Below, piece by piece: positions 60,867 to 64,000 of a DNA stretch of 64,000 nucleotides (position 1 is its first letter; every line of letters starts with the position of its first letter). This stretch comes from Butyricicoccus pullicaecorum (GTDB lineage Bacteria; Bacillota; Clostridia; Oscillospirales; Butyricicoccaceae), in NCBI GenBank assembly GCA_018366195.1, contig JAGZIN010000003.1, forward strand, positions 92,576 to 156,575, read 5' to 3'. The notes under the pieces were generated by a model. It ran no database searches and was not told the origin of the DNA. It saw only the letters and a list, made by a program, of their open reading frames with translations. A program made the position numbers and the translations under genes.

Positions 60867-60933
60867 ATTATAGCATAGCTTTTTCAGAATATCAGTAACA
60901 AAATCGTTAAAATTGGTTACAGAATCGTTAAAA
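60867..60933 (-). promoter_or_regulatory. Promoter and tandem direct-repeat operator of the deacetylase gene
   Basis: On the minus strand TATAAT lies at 60872-60867, with a poor -35 (CTGATA at 60895-60890). Directly upstream are two 18-base direct repeats, GTAACAAAATCGTTAAAA (60895-60912) and GTTACAGAATCGTTAAAA (60916-60933). Sixteen bases match, and the starts are 21 bp (two turns) apart. A weak -35 next to two in-phase repeats is typical of activation by an OmpR-type response regulator. Confidence 0.6.
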
Positions 60934-60962
60934 ATCGACTATTATTTTCCAAGAAAGCTTGC

Positions 60963-61832
60963 TCAGCGCAATGCCTGTGGAACGACCTGCACACCAACCC
61001 CCAGCAGTCGCGGTCCCACATAAGCTCCCAATGTACCGTCAATTTGTCCACGAATCACAGGGGTATTGGGCGGCAGCCTTTCAGAGAGCTGCGCGGCAAG
61101 CGCATCTCCCTCTTCCGGATTCCCACCATCTGCAACCGCAGCAAGCAGCGGTACATTTGTCGGGCATACGGAATCCAAAAGAGCAAGCATACGCTCAATT
61201 GCAGCCTTTTGTCCTCTGCCTTTTGCGGCATTGATAAGCTGTCCACTCTTTTCAAATGTCAGAATGGGTTTGATTTGCAGGAGTGTACCCGTCATGGCAG
61301 TAATTTTACCAATTCTTCCACCCTTTTGCAAATATTCCAGTGTATTGACGCAGAAAAAAACCTTTGTTGTTTCCAGCATCTCCGGAACGGCTTGTATTAT
61401 CTGTTCCCAAGAGCAGCCTGCCCGAATCATGTGTGCAGTTTGCAGCAGTGTCATACCAATGCCAAGGGAACCGCTGCTTGAATCCAATACATGGATATCG
61501 AGGTCAGGATAATCCTCTGCCATTACACGCACCAGATTATAGGTTCCGCTCAAGCCGGCAGACAGATGTACAGCAAGCACATGCTGATATCCTTCTTGCC
61601 GAATCTGCTCAAACAAATCTTGTACCATTTGCGCTGACGGAAGCGAGGTAACCGGCAGTTCTTTGGGAAGCCGTTCATAAACCTCATCTGCTGAAATCGT
61701 TTTTCCATCTAAATATTCTCCATCAGAAAACAGAAGGCGCAGCGGCAGTACAAAGATGCCATACTGCTCACAAAGAGCCGATGGAATATCCGCACAAGAG
61801 TCTGTTAGAAGGGCTATTCTTTGATGATTCAT
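60963..61832 (-). CDS. DegV family fatty-acid-binding protein
   Basis: This is a 289-residue DegV/FakB-type protein. It opens IALLTDSCADIPSALCEQYG and has VTSLPSAQMVQDLFEQI near residue 68, HLSAGLSGTYN near 93, LDSSSGSLGIG near 118 and LQKGGRIG near 175. FakB proteins hold a fatty acid for phosphorylation by FakA, so that outside fatty acids enter membrane lipids. FakA is not in this window. The ATG at 61832 has AGAGG seven bases upstream. A TTG at 61850 overlapping the stop of the small ORF (TTGA) is a possible alternative start. Confidence 0.92.
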   Translation of the reverse strand: MNHQRIALLTDSCADIPSALCEQYGIFVLPLRLLFSDGEYLDGKTISADEVYERLPKELPVTSLPSAQMVQDLFEQIRQEGYQHVLAVHLSAGLSGTYNLVRVMAEDYPDLDIHVLDSSSGSLGIGMTLLQTAHMIRAGCSWEQIIQAVPEMLETTKVFFCVNTLEYLQKGGRIGKITAMTGTLLQIKPILTFEKSGQLINAAKGRGQKAAIERMLALLDSVCPTNVPLLAAVADGGNPEEGDALAAQLSERLPPNTPVIRGQIDGTLGAYVGPRLLGVGVQVVPQALR

Positions 61833-61846
61833 ACCAGCCTCTACTT

Positions 61847-62026
61847 TCAAAAATCTTCCTGTGTCATACAGGTCACATATTCTGGAACAACCTCTCCTAC
61901 GGGTTGCTCCACCGCATACCCAAACATATCATACCACTGCCCGCACGTTTCACATTGCCATGCAGTACGAGATTCCTCGTTAGAACAATACATTTCATTT
62001 CCACAGCTACAACGCATGATAAACAA
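61847..62026 (-). CDS. Small zinc-ribbon-like protein (59 codons) upstream of degV
   Basis: This short protein begins FIMRCSCGNEMYCSNEE after a TTG start at 62026, or MRCSCG from an ATG at 62017. Cysteines fall as CSCG, C, then CETCG near residue 25 and one late Cys, which suggests a zinc ribbon. TTG is favoured because AAAGGAGA lies nine bases before it but 18 before the ATG. A consensus promoter stands at 62065-62093, and the stop is only 15 bases from the degV ATG, so the two form an operon. I do not recognise the family. Confidence 0.65.
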   Translation of the reverse strand: MFIMRCSCGNEMYCSNEESRTAWQCETCGQWYDMFGYAVEQPVGEVVPEYVTCMTQEDF

Positions 62027-62064
62027 AACACTCTATCTCCTTTGATACTATATTCTATCATTTC

Positions 62065-62093
62065 ATTTTATGCGGTTTTTACATTTTTGTCAA
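62065..62093 (-). promoter_or_regulatory. Promoter of the small zinc-ribbon ORF and degV
   Basis: On the minus strand TTGACA (62093-62088) and TAAAAT (62070-62065) are separated by 17 bases. Confidence 0.82.
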
Positions 62094-62272
62094 TCCATAG
62101 CGATGAAAGTCTCCTTTTTGTCAGACTCCTTTACGTGTTTACAAATTATTCATGTTCTATCCATGATTTGGTGATATCTCGCCCTTTTGGTTTGCGTATA
62201 ATAAAGCCATAGAACAGAACGCCACAAGCGAAATCTGTCTCTCATTTTATTTCAGACAAAGGAGCACATTTT

Positions 62273-62407
62273 ATGTATCGTTTGTATAGACTCTTTTCAT
62301 CTTATGGATATGGTACGAATTTTATCCATGCACTCAGCTTTTTTCCGCAGCATCTCCTTTCGCGTATGGGATTGGTTCCCATTTTTGTAAAACATCAGAA
62401 ATCTTGA
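62273..62407 (+). CDS. Small protein of 44 residues, unknown
   Basis: The product starts MYRLYRLFSSYGYGTNFIHA and ends FVKHQKS. It is basic and rich in aromatic residues, with one moderately hydrophobic stretch. AAAGGAG stands nine bases before the ATG. A TATAAT box lies at 62197-62202 (-35 weak, ATATCT at 62174-62179), and a terminator follows at 62449. A CTTGCATG/CATGCAAG hairpin (about 62410-62440) comes just after the stop. These signals make it a good candidate for a real short gene. I do not recognise the sequence. Confidence 0.5.
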   Translation: MYRLYRLFSSYGYGTNFIHALSFFPQHLLSRMGLVPIFVKHQKS

Positions 62408-62448
62408 CCTTGCATGTTTGCCTCCCTTTTCATGCAAGCTTCATAAAA

Positions 62449-62475
62449 AGCCGCCTGAATAAGGCGGCTGCTTTT
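62449..62475. terminator. Bidirectional terminator between the small ORF and the YdjM-like gene
   Basis: AGCCGCCT (62449-62456) pairs with AGGCGGCT (62462-62469). GCTTTTCT follows on the plus strand and TTTTTATG on the minus strand. Confidence 0.88.
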
Positions 62476-62970
62476 CTAAAATATCAACATATTAATCACG
62501 AGAAAGACAGCTGCAATCAAAGATAGTCTTCCGATAACATGATCCATTGTGCCATCGGTCTGAATCGGCAAAAGCGAAATATGGCGCCGATAAAATGGCC
62601 ATAGGAGTGGAATTCCCTTGGGTGTCATTGCATCTAACAGCAAATGTGATAGTTCTCCGGCGAGTAAGCCATAAATTACAAACTTCATAGGCATAGACTG
62701 CCCTGCACAGAACAATAAAAGCAACGAAATTGTAATATAAAAAACAGGAGTATGCAGCACCCCTCTATGACGAAACAAGCGGCTGGAAAAAAAGCCAAAG
62801 ATACCTAATCTTTTTGTTATCTTGCTTTTTCGATGATCCAAATCCGGCAACACACCACCAATTGCTCCGGCTGTCACCATCAGTGCAGATGGAACCAAGG
62901 CGCTATCCAGCGCACACGCAAGACCAGCACCAGCCAGCAGACCTGTATACAAATGTGTTCTCCCGATCAA
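62476..62970 (-). CDS. YdjM/DUF457 family membrane-bound metal-dependent hydrolase
   Basis: This is a 164-residue membrane protein of the YdjM family. It has HLYTGLLAG near the start, LPDLDHRKSK near residue 45, HRGVLHTP near 70 and LSHLLLDAMTPKGIPLLWPF near 108. The His and Asp residues on the cytosolic ends of about four helices are the expected metal ligands. Its activity in the cell is not known. No ATG is available near the start; TTG at 62970 lies nine bases after AAAGGA and is preferred over TTG at 62976. Confidence 0.88.
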   Translation of the reverse strand: MIGRTHLYTGLLAGAGLACALDSALVPSALMVTAGAIGGVLPDLDHRKSKITKRLGIFGFFSSRLFRHRGVLHTPVFYITISLLLLFCAGQSMPMKFVIYGLLAGELSHLLLDAMTPKGIPLLWPFYRRHISLLPIQTDGTMDHVIGRLSLIAAVFLVINMLIF

Positions 62971-63091
62971 AAGCAACCGTCCTTTCCCTGCTCGAAGCAG
63001 AACAAATGTTTTGTATTATTATACCTTTTTTTACAATACTTTACAACATATTTTCAAAAATAACAAAAACAATGAGAACGGAGTCAATATT

Positions 63092-63439
63092 ATGATGAAG
63101 CGATTCATTTTCTGGGTCATATTGACGCTATTGTTGATGATTGGCTGTCCATGGCTGACGGCTGCATTTGCCGGAGATGCCGGAATGATTATCTGCCTTT
63201 TTCTATTTTTTGCCGTAAATCCCATATTCTCTGCCATGTGCGGGATTTCCGCTGGAAAACATCTGAAACAGCTATGGGGACTTCCATTCATCGTTGCTGG
63301 CACGTTTTTAGCCGGTGCATGGTGGTTCCTTGAAATGGGTGAACGCGCATTTCTAATGTATTGTGGTTGTTATCTCTTGATTGGCGTGATTACTATGCTG
63401 TTCAGCTTTCTCGCACAAAAGAAGAAATCATCATATTGA
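63092..63439 (+). CDS. Small polytopic membrane protein, unknown
   Basis: This 115-residue protein has four hydrophobic segments (about residues 4-25, 28-47, 60-78 and 84-105) and a basic C-terminal QKKKSSY. I do not recognise the family. GGAG stands eight bases before the paired ATG codons at 63092. The longer frame from 63011 covers an AT-rich leader and is not used. No operon partner is seen. Confidence 0.7.
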   Translation: MMKRFIFWVILTLLLMIGCPWLTAAFAGDAGMIICLFLFFAVNPIFSAMCGISAGKHLKQLWGLPFIVAGTFLAGAWWFLEMGERAFLMYCGCYLLIGVITMLFSFLAQKKKSSY

Positions 63440-63679
63440 GCTTTACAAGGATAGGTATATTGGTTACTATATTATCAAAGGAAGTAGAAGGGTGTTCGCC
63501 TTGTATTGAATTTTATTTCGTACAAGTCAATGCTGAACTGGATACTTCCTCTGTTTTTATACAATCTTATATAGGAACTGGGTCTCCATATTGTTGACTT
63601 GTATTGTACTGGCACTTTCCAATCCTGTGATTTTGTCTGGATACCCGCCCAATATTTCATCAATCTTTCGTATAGCGCT
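63440..63679. other. Gap with no clear gene
   Basis: No frame here has a ribosome site and a coding look. On the minus strand a stop-bounded stretch reading IDEILGGYPDKITGLES ends in NNMETQFLYKIV before a stop near 63556. It has no start codon and could be the tail of a decayed gene beside the tRNA. Confidence 0.4.
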
Positions 63680-63716
63680 AAAAAACCGCTAAAAGGTAAT
63701 CTTACCTTTTAGCGGT
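63680..63716 (-). terminator. Terminator of tRNA-Thr
   Basis: On the minus strand ACCGCTAAAAGGTAA (63716-63702) pairs with TTACCTTTTAGCGGT (63699-63685), followed by TTTTT. It begins nine bases after the tRNA 3' end. Confidence 0.92.
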
Positions 63717-63724
63717 CATAAGTC

Positions 63725-63800
63725 TGGAGCTGTTGAACAGATTCGAACTGTCGACCTCTTCCTTACCAAGGAAGTGCTCTGCCTGCTGAGCTACAACAGC
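63725..63800 (-). tRNA. tRNA-Thr (anticodon GGT)
   Basis: The 76-base cloverleaf includes an encoded CCA end. The acceptor stem is GCTGTTG with CAACAGC. The D arm is near GCTCAGCAGGCAGAGC. The anticodon arm CTTCC-TTGGTAA-GGAAG carries GGT, which reads ACC and ACU threonine codons. The T arm is ACAG-TTCGAAT-CTGT. The discriminator base is T. A terminator follows at 63680. Confidence 0.96.
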
Positions 63801-63930
63801 ATATTGTTACGAAAAATGGATTTCATTTTCCCGAATGAAAAATTAGCGGATTGATATGATTCTCTCTCTTCTCGCCTTTTCCTAAAGTAAAAAGAAATTT
63901 GGCGACTCAGATGGGACTCTCCCGCGGTCT

Positions 63931-63957
63931 AAAAAACATGCCACAGGCATATTTTTT
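63931..63957 (-). terminator. Terminator-like hairpin at the right edge
   Basis: On the minus strand AAAAAATATGCC (63957-63946) pairs with GGCATGTTTTTT (63942-63931) around a TGT loop, ending in a T-run. It probably ends a transcript that enters from beyond the window. No product can be named. Confidence 0.65.
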
Positions 63958-64000
63958 ACGGTGTAATCACCGCCGACCTGTTCTCGCCCCTTTTCGAATA

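Noticed and set aside
63885..64000. Partial minus-strand ORF at the right edge containing KNMPVACFLDRGRV
   Set aside because: It reads straight through a strong terminator-like hairpin with T-runs, which suggests non-coding sequence; too little is visible to support a gene.

Overview
The window comes from an anaerobic, endospore-forming Firmicute of the class Clostridia. The order Oscillospirales is my best guess from gene content and roughly 50% GC, but no rRNA is present to confirm it. The evidence is a complete spoIIIAA-AH sporulation operon, SAM-I and T-box RNA switches, a Bacillota-type L27 with its Prp protease, the ylxM-ffh-rpsP-khpA-rimM-trmD block, acetate kinase, dehydratase-activase proteins typical of anaerobes, and surface proteins with SLH domains. 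I see no IS element, prophage, CRISPR array or rRNA. There is one tRNA gene, tRNA-Thr(GGT), near the right end.

Layout. 1-4.6 kb: the start of a ThrE-type exporter, then a two-gene acyl-CoA dehydratase activase / 2-hydroxyacyl-CoA dehydratase-like unit. 4.9-6.4 kb: SAM-I riboswitch and metK. 6.5-10.5 kb: an anchored TIKI/ChaN-like protein, ackA, and divergent tmcAL. 10.7-13.1 kb: rplU-prp-rpmA with obgE. 13.1-16.3 kb: a secreted protein and a CehA/McbA-type PHP hydrolase whose N-terminal domain appears to be encoded separately. 16.3-20.7 kb: a metallo-beta-lactamase-fold protein followed by a tripartite tricarboxylate transporter (tctC-tctB-tctA). 21-25.3 kb: two M16 peptidase-fold proteins, lgt and folD. 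25.4-29.3 kb: SRP, ribosomal protein and tRNA-modification genes. 29.3-36.1 kb: a PfkB kinase, a DUF6881-like protein, Asp23, and the spoIIIA operon. 36.2-47.1 kb: a T-box-controlled aromatic amino acid operon (aroF-aroB-aroC-pheA-aroA-aroEK) that runs on into an SLH-anchored phosphodiester glycosidase and a hotdog thioesterase. 47.2-51.1 kb: a large SLH surface protein. 51.2-57.1 kb: an MMPL/RND-type transporter overlapping a giant GLUG/coiled-coil surface protein. 57.2-64 kb: an SDR, pfkA, a polysaccharide deacetylase, degV with a small zinc-ribbon ORF, a 44-codon small ORF, membrane proteins and tRNA-Thr.

How the genes work together. The aro operon carries every shikimate step except 3-dehydroquinate dehydratase, plus both dedicated steps to phenylpyruvate; tyrA is absent. 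A tRNA-sensing T-box controls it. The cell-envelope theme recurs: three SLH or GLUG surface proteins, Lgt, a polysaccharide deacetylase and an MMPL transporter. The best candidate for an undescribed system is the MMPL transporter and its overlapping 1103-residue partner (51276-57043). That partner is a secreted beta-helix split by about 360 residues of coiled coil and anchored by one C-terminal membrane helix. Two short genes, 61847-62026 and 62273-62407, have expression signals and are easily missed.
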